Of a stretch of 64,000 nucleotides of DNA, positions 8,714 to 18,707 are shown piece by piece; within the stretch, counting starts at the first letter, position 1, and every line of letters starts with the position of its first letter. The DNA is from Saccharopolyspora spinosa NRRL 18395 (GTDB lineage Bacteria > Actinomycetota > Actinomycetes > Mycobacteriales > Pseudonocardiaceae). Made by a program: the position numbers and the translations under genes. The stretch covers positions 3,441,557 through 3,505,556 of the forward strand of contig NZ_GL877878.1 in the NCBI RefSeq assembly GCF_000194155.1. The letters are read 5' to 3'. The notes under the pieces are model-generated. The model worked only from the letters and a program-made list of their open reading frames with translations, was not told where the DNA came from and did no database searches.

Positions 8714-10078
8714 TCACGCCGTGTCGAAGGCCCGCACGATTACGCGGTGCTTGCCGCCCCGAGTGATTTCCATCGGCTCGTCGGTCGTCAGGTCGACGTC
8801 GACCACGCTGCCCACCACACGTCGAACTTCGCCGAGTATCATCGAACGCTCGTCCGCGTCGAAACCCGGTTCGACCTCGAGACGCACCTGGATGCGACCG
8901 GGCTCCGGCTGGACGAACTGGTAACGACGGACGTGGCGGGCATCGAAGAAGCATTTCCCGAGCGGGTGCATGGAAACGTGCTTGCCGTTGGGCAATTGCA
9001 AGTTGTCGCCATGCCGACCGACCACCCGCTCCAGGAAAGTGCCTTCCGTGCCACACGGACATGTCCCCGCGCCGAGTACGGCCCGGTCCCCTATCCGGTA
9101 CCGCAGGAAGGGCAGTGTCCGGGCGTGCAGGTTCGTCACGACCACGTCGCCCTCCTCGCCCGGTGGGCACCGGCGGCCGGCGTCGTCGAGGATCTCGACG
9201 ATCGACACGTTCTCGGCGAGGTGAAGCCGATCGTGCGAACATCCTTGCGACATGATGCCGCCGTCGTTGCACCCGTACTGGTCGCGCAGTGGCGCCTCGA
9301 AGGCTTGCTCGATGCGCTCGCGCCAGGTCGGGAACAAAAGCTCAGCCGTCGTGACGATCGCCTTCGGCGCCGGCACGCGCACACCGGCTTCCAGTACGGC
9401 GTCGGCCATCGCTGCGATATGGCTCGCGTATCCGTACCAGAGCGCTCCCCGCGCACGCCCGGCGGCAAGTGCCCGTTCCAGGCTCGTCTCCGGGTCGATG
9501 TGGCATCCCGCTGCGGAGATAACGCGCCCCTCCAGGACAGAGCGCAAGCGAGTCTTCAAACCCTCGCTCGCGGACTGCAATGACGGCGGGGAACTCACCA
9601 TTACCAGGCGCTCTCCGTAGCGGTAGCCGGTGCTTTCCCAGAAGTACAGGTTCGCTCCGTAGATGTGCACCCAAGCGCGCTTGTCGAGCGGGTACTGGAA
9701 CGGGTCGCCGGTACTACCACCGGTCTTCTTGGCGATGTGCGGGATGTCTCGCCAGCCCCGGCTCAAGAAATTGTCCATGCACGGCCGCATCATCGCCTTG
9801 TCGATCACGGGGAGCTCGGTGAGGTCCACCCCATCCACGTCCCGCCCGGCCAGCACGTCGCGGTAGTACGGCACCTCGTTCCGCGCGTGCCGCAAGACAG
9901 CTTGCAACCGGTCCCGTTGCCAAGCCCGCCGCTTTTGCTCAGGCCACGCGAAGAACTCCGGCAACCACCGGGCGGTGCTCAGATAGGGTGCCCGGAGAAC
10001 GGGCTCCACAACGCCGCATGTGACGGCAGAGACCACGCGCGGGCGCAAGGCGGTGTGCAGGCGGAGCAGAGACATCAT
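8714..10078 (-). CDS. PaaK/CapK-like adenylate-forming ligase (phenylacetate-CoA ligase family)
   Basis: 454 aa from ATG 10078 (GGGAG upstream; an upstream TTG at 10099 is less likely). Recognisable ANL-family features are the phosphate loop KKTGGSTGDPFQYP near residue 125, DQYGCNDGGI near 300, and the RYRIGD and VVGRHGDN segments of the C-terminal hinge. Phenylacetate-CoA ligases activate aryl acids. CapK-type relatives occur in capsule and exopolysaccharide loci, where their substrate is generally unknown. Its position at the edge of a polysaccharide operon favours the CapK-like role. It also carries a Cys pair (CPCG). Confidence 0.8.
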   Translation of the reverse strand: MMSLLRLHTALRPRVVSAVTCGVVEPVLRAPYLSTARWLPEFFAWPEQKRRAWQRDRLQAVLRHARNEVPYYRDVLAGRDVDGVDLTELPVIDKAMMRPCMDNFLSRGWRDIPHIAKKTGGSTGDPFQYPLDKRAWVHIYGANLYFWESTGYRYGERLVMVSSPPSLQSASEGLKTRLRSVLEGRVISAAGCHIDPETSLERALAAGRARGALWYGYASHIAAMADAVLEAGVRVPAPKAIVTTAELLFPTWRERIEQAFEAPLRDQYGCNDGGIMSQGCSHDRLHLAENVSIVEILDDAGRRCPPGEEGDVVVTNLHARTLPFLRYRIGDRAVLGAGTCPCGTEGTFLERVVGRHGDNLQLPNGKHVSMHPLGKCFFDARHVRRYQFVQPEPGRIQVRLEVEPGFDADERSMILGEVRRVVGSVVDVDLTTDEPMEITRGGKHRVIVRAFDTA

Positions 10079-10153
10079 CCGAACTCCCGGACCGTTCAAT
10101 CAGCAAGTCTTCGTGACACGGGCAGAATCAGTTCTGTGGTTCTCGCGGGCCGA

Positions 10154-11122
10154 TCAGGGCTCCGTGGAGCGGTAACCGGCTACGACCCGGGTGAAGTCCC
10201 AGTCGCGCTGGGGGATGCCACTCCCGGCGTCATGGCTCGGGTCGCCGGGACGGTCGCGGTTGACCGCCCAGAAGGTGAATCGGCCAAGGCGGTGATGGTT
10301 GGCGTAGTCCAGCATGTTGTGGAAGTCCTCCAACCGCACTATTTCCTCGATCCCACCGTTCTTGGACGATATGCCGGCCTTCTGGTACGCCTCTTCGATC
10401 GGTATTGCGAAGGTGCTGGCGATATCCGACACGAGCCCTTCGGTGGCCGAGATCGTGTCGCGGGTCATGTCGGTGCCCCCGAAGTTGAACGGCATGATGG
10501 TGAAGACGTCGACGTTGGCGTTCAGCTCGTGCGCTCGTCGGATGAGCCGCCTGCCGAGGTCGTCCGGACCGGAGCGATCCGTGGGAAACACCATGATCGT
10601 CTTCAGTTCGGGGTTGCGCCGCTTGAGGATCTTCAATGCGCCGAGTTCGCGGTCTTGCGCTTCAATGGATTCGAACTCGCCCTTCTCGATGTCGATGTCG
10701 ATCGCCTTGAGCCGGTAGGCGTCGATGACCTTCTGGTACGCGTTCGCGAGGGCTTGCTCGTCTGGGCAGACCTCGCCCAGCTTTCGCCCCTCCTGGGCGC
10801 TGCCCCCCATAGAGACGACGACATCACCGCCCGCATCGCGGATTCGCTTGATCTGGGCGGCATCGTCGCCGTGCAGCGGCCTTTCACCGTCCCATGCGGG
10901 ATCGCAGCCATTACCTGAGAGGATGAAAGCAAGGGTGAATGCCTTGATGCCGGTTTCCTTCATCACCACAACCGGGTCAGGGGGGTTGCCCCACCCGAAG
11001 AAGAGATATGGTGATGACGTCACCGCGGCCTCACTCCGGGAAACGTTGTGGCTGTGCGTTCCGCACGCGACGAATGCCCAACCGATCATGAGGGCGATGA
11101 GAAGCGCTCGCATCTTCGGCAT
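10154..11122 (-). CDS. GH18-like (chitinase-fold) lipoprotein
   Basis: 322 aa from ATG 11122, preceded by GGGAG. The N-terminus is a lipoprotein signal with a lipobox ending AFVAC. The body matches GH18-type TIM barrels: an early YLFFGWGNPPD strand, DVVVSMGGSAQEG, and AIDIDIEKGEFE, which carries a DxxDxDxE-like catalytic motif with the acid Glu kept, then FNFGGTD. The usual leading Asp-Gly is not obvious, so activity is uncertain. Such proteins often accompany polysaccharide loci as depolymerising or trimming enzymes. It lies 54 bp from the ligase gene on the same strand, so the two may be an operon. Confidence 0.75.
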   Translation of the reverse strand: MPKMRALLIALMIGWAFVACGTHSHNVSRSEAAVTSSPYLFFGWGNPPDPVVVMKETGIKAFTLAFILSGNGCDPAWDGERPLHGDDAAQIKRIRDAGGDVVVSMGGSAQEGRKLGEVCPDEQALANAYQKVIDAYRLKAIDIDIEKGEFESIEAQDRELGALKILKRRNPELKTIMVFPTDRSGPDDLGRRLIRRAHELNANVDVFTIMPFNFGGTDMTRDTISATEGLVSDIASTFAIPIEEAYQKAGISSKNGGIEEIVRLEDFHNMLDYANHHRLGRFTFWAVNRDRPGDPSHDAGSGIPQRDWDFTRVVAGYRSTEP

Positions 11123-11830
11123 GGTCCGATTCTCCCGTGCCGCCACGAGAGCCGCCTGCCGCGTCACCACATGGATGGTCCGATAATCGTGTACTCGTTC
11201 GGTGGTGGTTCCACGAACAAGCCGGCAAGCACCTCCCCAGAAGTCGAACGCGATGTCGAACTCGATGTCGAACGAGTGCGTGTCGCGCGGGCTCAGCGAG
11301 CCTTCATATCGGCAACGTCGGTGATCGTGCCGGACGGCTTTCGAGTACCAGCGGGCGGTCGCGCCAGATCACGATCAACCGCACGACCGGACGACCGGAC
11401 GCCGACCTGAAATCCAGGAAAATTCGATCTTCCGCCGAAGATCTACGGGATTTCCCGACACCTCGCTCCCATTGCTCCGCTGCTGATTCTGTCCGCGACA
11501 GGTCTACGTCACTCGATCCGGCTGCGTTTTTCAGCTGCAGAGAAAAGGATCTTTTTCGTCCACACAGGATACCCGAACCTATTCCGCGAAGATAGCTCGC
11601 CTTTCTCCATCATGGTCACCTTGCGCGCCCGCCGTCAGGCGCGCAGGTGACGGCACTGGATCCCACTCCCGGGGCTCGTCCCCTCGTGGATAGGCAGAAC
11701 CGCGCTGACGCTGTGCGACGAATCGGCGGAGCATCCACTTTGGTATTGCCAAGCAAGCGGACTTCCACTTGAAGTCCAACGATGACTTACCGGATCCCTG
11801 TTGCACCCCAACCGGTTTCTGGAGGCGTTA
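11123..11830. other. divergent intergenic region of the polysaccharide locus
   Basis: About 700 bp between the GH18-like gene and the polysaccharide operon, without a supported gene. Its middle is clearly richer in A and T than its flanks (11400-11580). A short direct repeat of CGATGTCGAAC occurs around 11252-11275. Promoters for both directions are probably here. Confidence 0.5.
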
Positions 11831-12937
11831 ATGGCTCGAACGGACAGCATGCGCGTTGCAGTAGTGGGTTACGGCTACTGGGGCTCCAAGCACGTACGGG
11901 TTCTCAGCACGTTGCCCGGCGTGGAGGTGGTGGTCGTCGACCAGGATCTCGGACGGCTGGCCGAGGCCCACCGCAACTTCCCGGCGGCGGGCACGGCGTG
12001 CGCCTTGGACGAGGTCCTCCCCAGCGTGCACGCGGTGGTGGTGGCAACTCCACCGTGTTCGCACGCACAGATCGCGCTGCGGTCCGTGCTCGCAGGAAAG
12101 CACACCCTCGTCGAAAAGCCGCTGGCGACCTCGATCGAGGACGCCCGCAGACTCGTCGATACCGCTGATGAACGTGGCGTGGTACTCATGACCGGCCACA
12201 CCTTCGAGTACAACGCCGCCGTGTGGAAGCTCAAGGAGATCATCGACTCCGGTGATCTTGGACGCGTGCTCTACATCGACACCGCGCGGCTGAACCTCGG
12301 TCTTTACCAACGCGATGTGAACGTCGTCTGGGACCTCGCACCGCACGACCTTTCGATCATCTCGTTCCTGATGGACGAAACTCCCGCGTCTGTCACCACG
12401 TGGGCCCATCACCACGTCGACGGACGACACGCGGACGTGGCGCACCTGCGCCTCGAGCTGGAGAAGTCCGGGACCTACGCCTTCGTCCACGTCAGCTGGC
12501 TCAATCCGCAGAAGGTCCGCCGCGTGACGGTCGTCGGCGACCGGAAGATGGCGGTCTACGACGACACTTCCGATGAGGACCGGATCCGCGTCTACGACAT
12601 CGGCGTCGACTCGCACGGCCTCGACGATCCAGCGGACGCCCACGCGATGCCGATCACCTACCGATCCGGCGACATCGTCTCGCCGCACGTGGTGTTCCGC
12701 GAGCCACTGCTCGTGCAGGACACCCACTTCATCGACTGCGCGCGCACCGGTCAATCCCCCAACACCTCCGGTCGCAGCGGCCTGGAGATCGTCCGGGTGC
12801 TCAGCGCGTCGGACCTGGCACAGGTCACCGGTCGGCCGGTGCGGGTGCTGGACGTCCCGGCCCCGCGCGCCTCCGATGACGTGGACGCCGCGCAGCTGCT
12901 CGCAGGGCCAGCGGCTTACGGAGAGGCAGTGCAATGA
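11831..12937 (+). CDS. Gfo/Idh/MocA-family sugar oxidoreductase (WbpB-like)
   Basis: 368 aa from ATG 11831 with a strong GGAGG upstream. The N-terminal Rossmann domain has VVGYGYWGSKH, the family hallmark VEKPLATS is near residue 98, and a DLAPHDLSI stretch is typical of the C-terminal sugar domain. With the following aminotransferase and the operon's UDP-sugar dehydrogenase it matches the WbpA-WbpB-WbpE logic, in which a UDP-HexNAc-uronate is oxidised at C3 and then aminated. The exact sugar is inference. First gene of the operon; its stop overlaps the next start. Confidence 0.85.
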   Translation: MARTDSMRVAVVGYGYWGSKHVRVLSTLPGVEVVVVDQDLGRLAEAHRNFPAAGTACALDEVLPSVHAVVVATPPCSHAQIALRSVLAGKHTLVEKPLATSIEDARRLVDTADERGVVLMTGHTFEYNAAVWKLKEIIDSGDLGRVLYIDTARLNLGLYQRDVNVVWDLAPHDLSIISFLMDETPASVTTWAHHHVDGRHADVAHLRLELEKSGTYAFVHVSWLNPQKVRRVTVVGDRKMAVYDDTSDEDRIRVYDIGVDSHGLDDPADAHAMPITYRSGDIVSPHVVFREPLLVQDTHFIDCARTGQSPNTSGRSGLEIVRVLSASDLAQVTGRPVRVLDVPAPRASDDVDAAQLLAGPAAYGEAVQ

Positions 12938-14037
12938 ACGGGAACACCGGTGCGGTCCCCTTCCTGGACCTCGTGGACATCAACGCCGAGCTGCAGACGG
13001 ATCTGGAAGTGGCGTGGAAGGCGGTCCTCCAACACGGCCGGTTCGTCGGTGGGCCGGAAGTCGAACGGTTCGAGACGCAGTTCGCCGCGTACTGCGAGTC
13101 GCGCAGTTGCGTCGGCGTGGCCAACGGCACCGATGCCATCGAACTGATCTTGACCGCGCTGGGCATCGGAAGCGGTGACGACGTCATCGTTCCGGCGAAC
13201 ACCTTCGTCGCCACCGCGGAAGCGGTGCGTGCGGCCGGCGCGCGGCCGGTATTCGTCGATGTCCGCCCCGACACGCTGCTGATCGATCCCGCAGCGGCCG
13301 CCGCAGCGGTGAACCGACGTACTGCTGCGATCATCGGGGTCCACCTGTTCGGCCAAATGGTCGATGTGCCAGCGCTGAGCTCGCTCGCTGACCGCTGCGG
13401 TCTCGCGTTCATCGAGGACGCGGCACAGGCGCACGGAGCGCGCTACAGCGGACACCCCGCTGGAAGTGCCGGACGCGCCGCCGCTTTCAGCTTCTATCCC
13501 GGGAAGAACCTCGGGGCGCTGGGCGACGGCGGCGCCGTCGTCACCAGCGACGTCAAGTTGGCCGACCGGGTGCGGTGCCTCGCGAACCACGGTCGAGCCG
13601 CGCACGACCGGCACCGCCATGAGCTGTCAGGCCGGAACAGCAGGCTCGACAGCATCCAGGCCGCGGCGCTGTCCTTGAAACTCGCGCGGCTGGACTCGGA
13701 CAACGCGCGTCGGCGCGAACTGATGCGCCGGTACCGGGAATCGCTGCCGGCGTCCTTCCAGCCAGTCGCCGTGGACCCCGCAGCCGAGCACGTGCACCAC
13801 CTCGCGGTGGTGCGGACGTTGCGGCGGGAACAAGCGGGTGCGGCGCTATCGGCGGCCGGTGTGGGTTGGGGCGTGCACTACCCGGTTCCTTGCCACCGGC
13901 AACCGGCTTTCGCCGGATGCGACGAACGGATTCCCGTCGCCGAGGAGGCGGCCACGCAAATCTTGTCCCTGCCCATCTCCCCGACGCTCGACGACGGCGA
14001 CGTCGTTCGGGTTTGCGATGCATTGCGAGGTGTCTGA
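12934..14037 (+). CDS. DegT/DnrJ/EryC1/StrS-family sugar aminotransferase (WbpE-like)
   Basis: 367 aa, ATGA overlap with the oxidoreductase. PLP fold-type I features of the family are all present: VGVANGTDAIEL for phosphate binding, FIEDAAQAHGA, and FSFYPGKNLGALGDGG with the internal-aldimine lysine. The acceptor is probably the 3-keto sugar made by the preceding enzyme, giving a 3-amino sugar nucleotide. Length is normal and no residue seems missing. Confidence 0.9.
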   Translation: MNGNTGAVPFLDLVDINAELQTDLEVAWKAVLQHGRFVGGPEVERFETQFAAYCESRSCVGVANGTDAIELILTALGIGSGDDVIVPANTFVATAEAVRAAGARPVFVDVRPDTLLIDPAAAAAAVNRRTAAIIGVHLFGQMVDVPALSSLADRCGLAFIEDAAQAHGARYSGHPAGSAGRAAAFSFYPGKNLGALGDGGAVVTSDVKLADRVRCLANHGRAAHDRHRHELSGRNSRLDSIQAAALSLKLARLDSDNARRRELMRRYRESLPASFQPVAVDPAAEHVHHLAVVRTLRREQAGAALSAAGVGWGVHYPVPCHRQPAFAGCDERIPVAEEAATQILSLPISPTLDDGDVVRVCDALRGV

Positions 14038-14039
14038 CC

Positions 14040-14948
14040 TTGACCGAAACCCAGCACTCCAACGGCGAGCCGGTCAACGCTCAGCGCTTGGACGCCGCAG
14101 CGGTGACAACCCGTGCCGCGCCCATCGGTCCGCGCCGCGGCGCTCAGGAAGACCTGACCCCGCCGCCCGCACCGGAAAACCGGGCGTGGTCCGCACTGCT
14201 GGCCAACAAGCGGCGACTGCTCGGCGTGTCCCTGCTGATCGTGCTGATCGGCGCTGGCACCGCGTTCATCGGGGCACTGGTGTGGCCGCCGGTGTATGCG
14301 GCGCGCGCGCAGATCCTCTTCGTGATCAGCGAGGAGAAGTCGACCGGTTTCCTGCGCGAGGACCGGAGTCTGACGACCCAACTGGTGCTGCTGCGCAGCA
14401 GGCAGGTGCTCGGTCCAGTGGCCGCCCAGGAGCAGCTTCCGGTGGAGGACTTGGAGAAGGCGGTGACCATGTCGCTGCTGGACAGCAGCGAGGTCCTGCA
14501 GGTGGAGGCCAGGGCCGGCACCCCAGACGTCGCCCTGCGCCGGGCCCGGGAGATCGTCGACCGCTACCGGGACATCGCGCGGACCAACAGCGAGTCCGGA
14601 GTGGACGGATATGTGCGCGGGCAGCTCGCCGATGTCCGGACGCATCTCGACGAGGCAAGCGCCCAGGTCTCGCGAGAGCGCGCAGAACCCGGCTCGCCCT
14701 CGCTGGCCTCCGCCGAGGCTCTGGTGCGAAGCCTGCAGCAACGCGAGCAGCAGTTGCAGTCGCAGCTCGACCAGCTCAGCATGACCGAACTCGCGCGCTC
14801 CGAACCCAAGGTCGTGGTGCCGGCCTACTCGGTGACCGACCCCGTCAGCCCCCGCCCCCTGTTCGCCACGACAGCCGGAGCGCTCACCGGACTCCTGGTC
14901 GCAGCCATCACCGCTGTGTTCCTGGTCCGCCGGTGGAGCAACCGGTGA
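14040..14948 (+). CDS. Wzz-like chain-length / polysaccharide co-polymerase protein
   Basis: About 302 aa. TTG 14040 is chosen as start because GAGG precedes it and the gene then follows the previous stop by 2 nt. A Pro-rich cytoplasmic N-tail of about 55 aa is followed by TM1 (LLGVSLLIVLIGAGTAFIGA), an extracytoplasmic domain with long helices (residues about 200-255) and TM2 near the C-terminus (LFATTAGALTGLLVAAITAVF) just after a Pro-rich P-V-S-P-R-P motif. This is the Wzz/PCP topology without a kinase domain. It probably sets polymer length. Confidence 0.8.
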   Translation: MTETQHSNGEPVNAQRLDAAAVTTRAAPIGPRRGAQEDLTPPPAPENRAWSALLANKRRLLGVSLLIVLIGAGTAFIGALVWPPVYAARAQILFVISEEKSTGFLREDRSLTTQLVLLRSRQVLGPVAAQEQLPVEDLEKAVTMSLLDSSEVLQVEARAGTPDVALRRAREIVDRYRDIARTNSESGVDGYVRGQLADVRTHLDEASAQVSRERAEPGSPSLASAEALVRSLQQREQQLQSQLDQLSMTELARSEPKVVVPAYSVTDPVSPRPLFATTAGALTGLLVAAITAVFLVRRWSNR

Positions 14949-16574
14949 GTGCCCGCCCCGCGCTGCGCGCCGACCTGTCCCGGCCAGCCGTCAGGAGAAC
15001 GGTGCGGCGTTCTGCCGTCGTCTCCGGCGGAATCCTCATCAGCCGGCTGACCGGGCTGATCCGGGTCGTGGTGGTTGGCGCGGTGCTCGGCCCGACCTAC
15101 TTCGCGAACGCGTTCGTCGCCACGAACATGGTTCCCAACCTGACCTACAGCGTGATCGCGGGGCCCGCACTCGCTCTGGTGATCGTCCCAACCGTGGTGC
15201 AGGTGCTCGCACGCGGCGGGCCAGACGTGGCAACCAGACTGCTCGGTCGGGTCAGCGGATTCCTGCTGATCGGATTCCTGGTGATCGCCTCAGCGGTGCT
15301 GGCCGGACTGACTCGTGGCGCTCGCCGCGCCGGTGCTCGGGTGGTGCCTGAGCCTCGGCATCCCGCAACCCGCGCTCCGGGAGCAGGCCGAGCAGACGAC
15401 GACAGTGCTCGTCCTGCTGGTCGCGCCCCAGGTCATGCTCTACACAGCGGCAGCGCTGGGAGCCGCCGCGCAGCAGGCCCGCGAACGCTTCGCGCTGGCG
15501 GCCGTGGCTCCCGCAGCGGAGAACGTGGTGCTCATCGCCGCCGTAGTCGTGGTGGGTTCGCACTGGGGCACGGGGCTCGATGTCGCGGAGGTTTCGGCTG
15601 GTCCCCTGGTCGTTCTCGGGCTGGGCAGCACCCTCGCTGTGGCGGTGCACGCTTGCCTCCAGTTGTTCGGGGCGTCCCGGGCGGGGCTGCCGGTGCGTCC
15701 GTCGTTGCAGTGGCGATCGGACCCGGAGGTGGCGTCCGTTCTGCGACGGCTGCGCAGTTCGATCAGTCTGCCCCTCACACGTTCGGTCGCGCTGTACGTG
15801 CTCTTGGCCGTCGCGTCGACTGTGCCCGGTGGAGTCATCGTCGTGCAGAGCGCGTACACGGTCATGCAGGTGCCGACCGCGTTGGGGGCACGCGCGGTGT
15901 CGACCGTCGTGCTGCCCGGGATGTCAGCCGCAGTCGCACGTGACGACCACAGCGGTTTCGCCGCGTCGTGGCGACAAGCGCTGACGCTCGCGTCGATCAC
16001 CAGCCTGCCTCCGTTGCTCCTGCTCACCGTGCTGGCGCACCCGGTGGCGAGCATGCTGGCGAACGGGCAGTTGCACTCGGACAAGCTGATCGACCAGCTC
16101 GCGGCCTGCCTCGCGGTGATCGCAGTCGCCCAGTTCGCGGCGAGCGTGCACATGGTCGGCCTCGATGCGCTGTTCGCGCGGCTGAACACCCGCTGCCCGC
16201 GGCTGGCCAGCTACGCACTGCTCGCCGCGTCGCTCACCGTCACCGTCACCTCGCTGCTCGTGCCGGACGACCAATCCCGCTTGGTGGTGCTGTGCGCGGG
16301 CCTGCTGGCGGGTGAGTTGGCCGGAGCGGTGACCGTGCTCTTCGGTCTGCGAGCCGCGTTGCGACCCGAACGCTGGATCGACCGCGCGCAGATCGCGCGG
16401 GCTTTCCTCGCCTGCGTCTCGATGGTGCCGATCGTCGCTTTCGGCCGCTGGTTCCTGAGCATCGGCGAGACCAGCCGGGCTGGGTACGTGATCGCCCTCG
16501 GCGTGTGCGGACTGGCGGCCATCGCCGTCTACGCCGGGGCGGTGCGCATCAGCTGGATCGGACGGTGCCCATGA
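14945..16574 (+). pseudogene. MurJ/MviN-like (Wzx-role) lipid-linked oligosaccharide flippase, frameshifted
   Basis: Starts at GTG 14945, overlapping the previous stop. The first frame gives TM1-TM3 of a MOP-superfamily flippase (SRLTGLIRVVVVGAVLGPTYFANAFV, then PNLTYSVIAGPALALVIVPTV). At about 15310-15316 the bases GGACTGACTCGTGG break the frame. Dropping one base gives GLLVALAAPVLGW, and the second frame runs cleanly to 16574 through about ten more hydrophobic segments. The repaired protein is about 542 aa, normal for MurJ-like proteins. Within this operon it would move the lipid-linked repeat unit across the membrane. Single-base change: real inactivation or a sequencing error. Confidence 0.8.
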
Positions 16575-18019
16575 ACGTTTTGCTGCCCCGACGCGACGAG
16601 ATCTCCGGCAGGATTCCGGACCGCCCGGAAACCCTGCTGATAACCAAGGCGGCCTTGTGCGCATCGCTGGCGGGACTGTCCATCGCCGTGGCCGGGCCAC
16701 TGGTCGCCGGATCACTGGTGGCGGCGGCGCTTTTCGCCGCAGCCGCGTACCGACCCGCGTTCGCGACCTACGCCTACCTGCTGACCTTGCCGTTTCTCGC
16801 GGGTATCGACCGGGGCACGCTGATCCCGGAAGCACGACCGAACGAGGCGATCTTCGCCGTGCTGGTGGCCGGGGCGTGCGTCGGTGGCTGGCTGCGGCTG
16901 CTACGTGGTGACCCGATCCCGCTGCGCCTGCGGCCGCTGGACGTTGCGCTGGCCGGTTTCGTGGTGTTCAGCACCGTCTGGCCGATCGCGTCGATGATGT
17001 TGCGGGGCAACGAACCTCACGGCTCCGATCTGGTGGCGCTGCTGCCGGTGTGCAAACTCGCGGTGCTGTTCCTGCTCGTCCGGTTGACCGTGCACACCGA
17101 ACAACAACGGCTTCGCTGCATCCGCCTGGTGGTCTGGCCGACCGCTGGGTTGTCGATAGTGGCGATCCTGCAGACGCTGGGTGTCGAACCCGTGCTGACG
17201 TTGCTGAGCGAGTTCTGGCATGCGAGCGTGACCGAGGCCAGCGACCGCGGCACGGCGACTCTTGGGTCCTCGATCGCGACCGGCGATTACATCATGGTCG
17301 GGTTGGCACTCCTGCTGTACTGCGGCACTCGCGGAATCCTCGGCAAGTGGGAACGGATCGGGCTCGGCGTCCTGCTCGGTGCCGGTGTCCTCGCAAGCGG
17401 GCAGTTCTCGACCTGGATCTCCGCACTCGTGGGTGGGGTGCTGATCCTGCGCCGTTACCCCCAGGCCCGGCGCCAAGTGGCCAGGTTCCTGCCGATCGTG
17501 GGGATCGCCGCACTCGTCGGCGCGCCCGCGTTCCTGGGCCGCATGGCGGACTTCGCGCAGGGCTTCGCCGTGCCCCGCAGCTGGCTCGGCCGGTGGGACA
17601 ACCTCACCACCTTCTACTTGCCGCAATTGGCGGAAGGACGCTTCGTCCTCGGGATCTCGCCGAACTCGGTGCTCACTGCCCCGGAGACCTGGCGGGACGT
17701 GATCTACCTCGAATCCGGTTACCTGCAGTTCCTCTGGGTCGGCGGGATTCCGCTGCTGGTCGCGTTCGCGTGGCTGTCGGTTGCGGTGCTGCGCGAGGCC
17801 CGCCGGCTCGCCCCGCATCCGGGCTCGGTAGGGGCGTGCGCGGCAGCACTGGAGATCGGTTGGTGGATGGTCCTAGTTCTGTCGCTGATCGACATCCACC
17901 TGGTGGTCCGCGGGTTCGGCGATCTGCTCTTCGTTCTGCTGGCGATCATGTCTGGGAGGCTTGGTGATGACGAGCACAGCGCTCAAGATCCTGCTCTCGA
18001 TCGGTCTCGCGCAGCCTAG
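16571..18019 (+). CDS. O-antigen ligase/polymerase-like (Wzy-type) membrane protein
   Basis: 482 aa from ATG 16571 (ATGA overlap with the flippase). About 11-12 hydrophobic segments are spread through the protein, with a large loop near residues 325-390 (NLTTFYLPQLAEGRFVLG, then ESGYLQFLWVGGIP) resembling the periplasmic loop of Wzy/WaaL proteins. It probably polymerises the repeat units outside the cell. Family assignment rests on topology, loop pattern and operon position, since primary sequence conservation in Wzy is low. Confidence 0.75.
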   Translation: MNVLLPRRDEISGRIPDRPETLLITKAALCASLAGLSIAVAGPLVAGSLVAAALFAAAAYRPAFATYAYLLTLPFLAGIDRGTLIPEARPNEAIFAVLVAGACVGGWLRLLRGDPIPLRLRPLDVALAGFVVFSTVWPIASMMLRGNEPHGSDLVALLPVCKLAVLFLLVRLTVHTEQQRLRCIRLVVWPTAGLSIVAILQTLGVEPVLTLLSEFWHASVTEASDRGTATLGSSIATGDYIMVGLALLLYCGTRGILGKWERIGLGVLLGAGVLASGQFSTWISALVGGVLILRRYPQARRQVARFLPIVGIAALVGAPAFLGRMADFAQGFAVPRSWLGRWDNLTTFYLPQLAEGRFVLGISPNSVLTAPETWRDVIYLESGYLQFLWVGGIPLLVAFAWLSVAVLREARRLAPHPGSVGACAAALEIGWWMVLVLSLIDIHLVVRGFGDLLFVLLAIMSGRLGDDEHSAQDPALDRSRAA

Positions 18020-18707
18020 GAGACCAACGCGGATGGTGCGGGCGGACTGCCCACCGGAACCGTTGACGCCGGGCGGTCGGCGACCTCGGTGGGAACGGTC
18101 CGTGTTGCGCGGGATCGACGTGGTCGGTGCAGCCGTCGGGTTGGCCGTGCTCGCGGCGCCGATGCTCATCGTCGCCGGGATCATCCGCCTCACCAGCCGA
18201 GGCCCGGCGCTGTTCCGGCAACGCCGGGTCGGTCAGGGCAGAAAGCCGTTCACGCTATACAAGTTCCGCACCATGCGACTCGGGTGCAGCGAGGAACCGC
18301 TGCGCGAAATGATCGCACGCGAGTTGCGCGGCGAGGACACCTCCGCCGACGGCAGTTTCAAGCTGGACCGCGATCCGCGCATCACCGCCGTTGGTTCTTG
18401 GCTGCGGCGTACCAGCCTCGACGAGTTGCCGCAGCTGCTCAACGTACTGCGCGGCGACATGGCACTGGTGGGCCCACGTCCGTGCCTCGAATGGGAGGCC
18501 GCGATGTTCCCGCCGGAGTTCGACGAACGCAGCGCGGTGAAACCCGGGCTGACCGGGCTGTGGCAGGTCAACGGCCGCAGCACCGTGGGCACCTTGGACA
18601 TGCTCCGGCTCGACCTGGTCTACGTGCGGTCCTGCAGCTTGCGGACCGACCTCGGCATCCTGGCCCGAACCCTGCCGTCGATGCTGCGCGGGGACGGTGC
18701 CCGATGA
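17967..18707 (+). CDS. priming sugar-phosphate transferase (bacterial sugar transferase, short form)
   Basis: 246 aa from ATG 17967 with GGGAGG 7 nt upstream; it overlaps the 3' end of the Wzy-like gene by 53 nt. One TM segment (VVGAAVGLAVLAAPMLIVAGII) precedes the catalytic domain with LYKFRTM, DELPQLLNVLRGDMALVGPRP and KPGLTGLWQVNGRS, the hallmark blocks of polyprenyl-phosphate hexose-1-phosphate transferases. It lacks the extra N-terminal TM bundle of WcaJ/WbaP, so it is the short PglC-like form. It would attach the first sugar phosphate to undecaprenyl phosphate. Confidence 0.92.
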   Translation: MTSTALKILLSIGLAQPRRPTRMVRADCPPEPLTPGGRRPRWERSVLRGIDVVGAAVGLAVLAAPMLIVAGIIRLTSRGPALFRQRRVGQGRKPFTLYKFRTMRLGCSEEPLREMIARELRGEDTSADGSFKLDRDPRITAVGSWLRRTSLDELPQLLNVLRGDMALVGPRPCLEWEAAMFPPEFDERSAVKPGLTGLWQVNGRSTVGTLDMLRLDLVYVRSCSLRTDLGILARTLPSMLRGDGAR

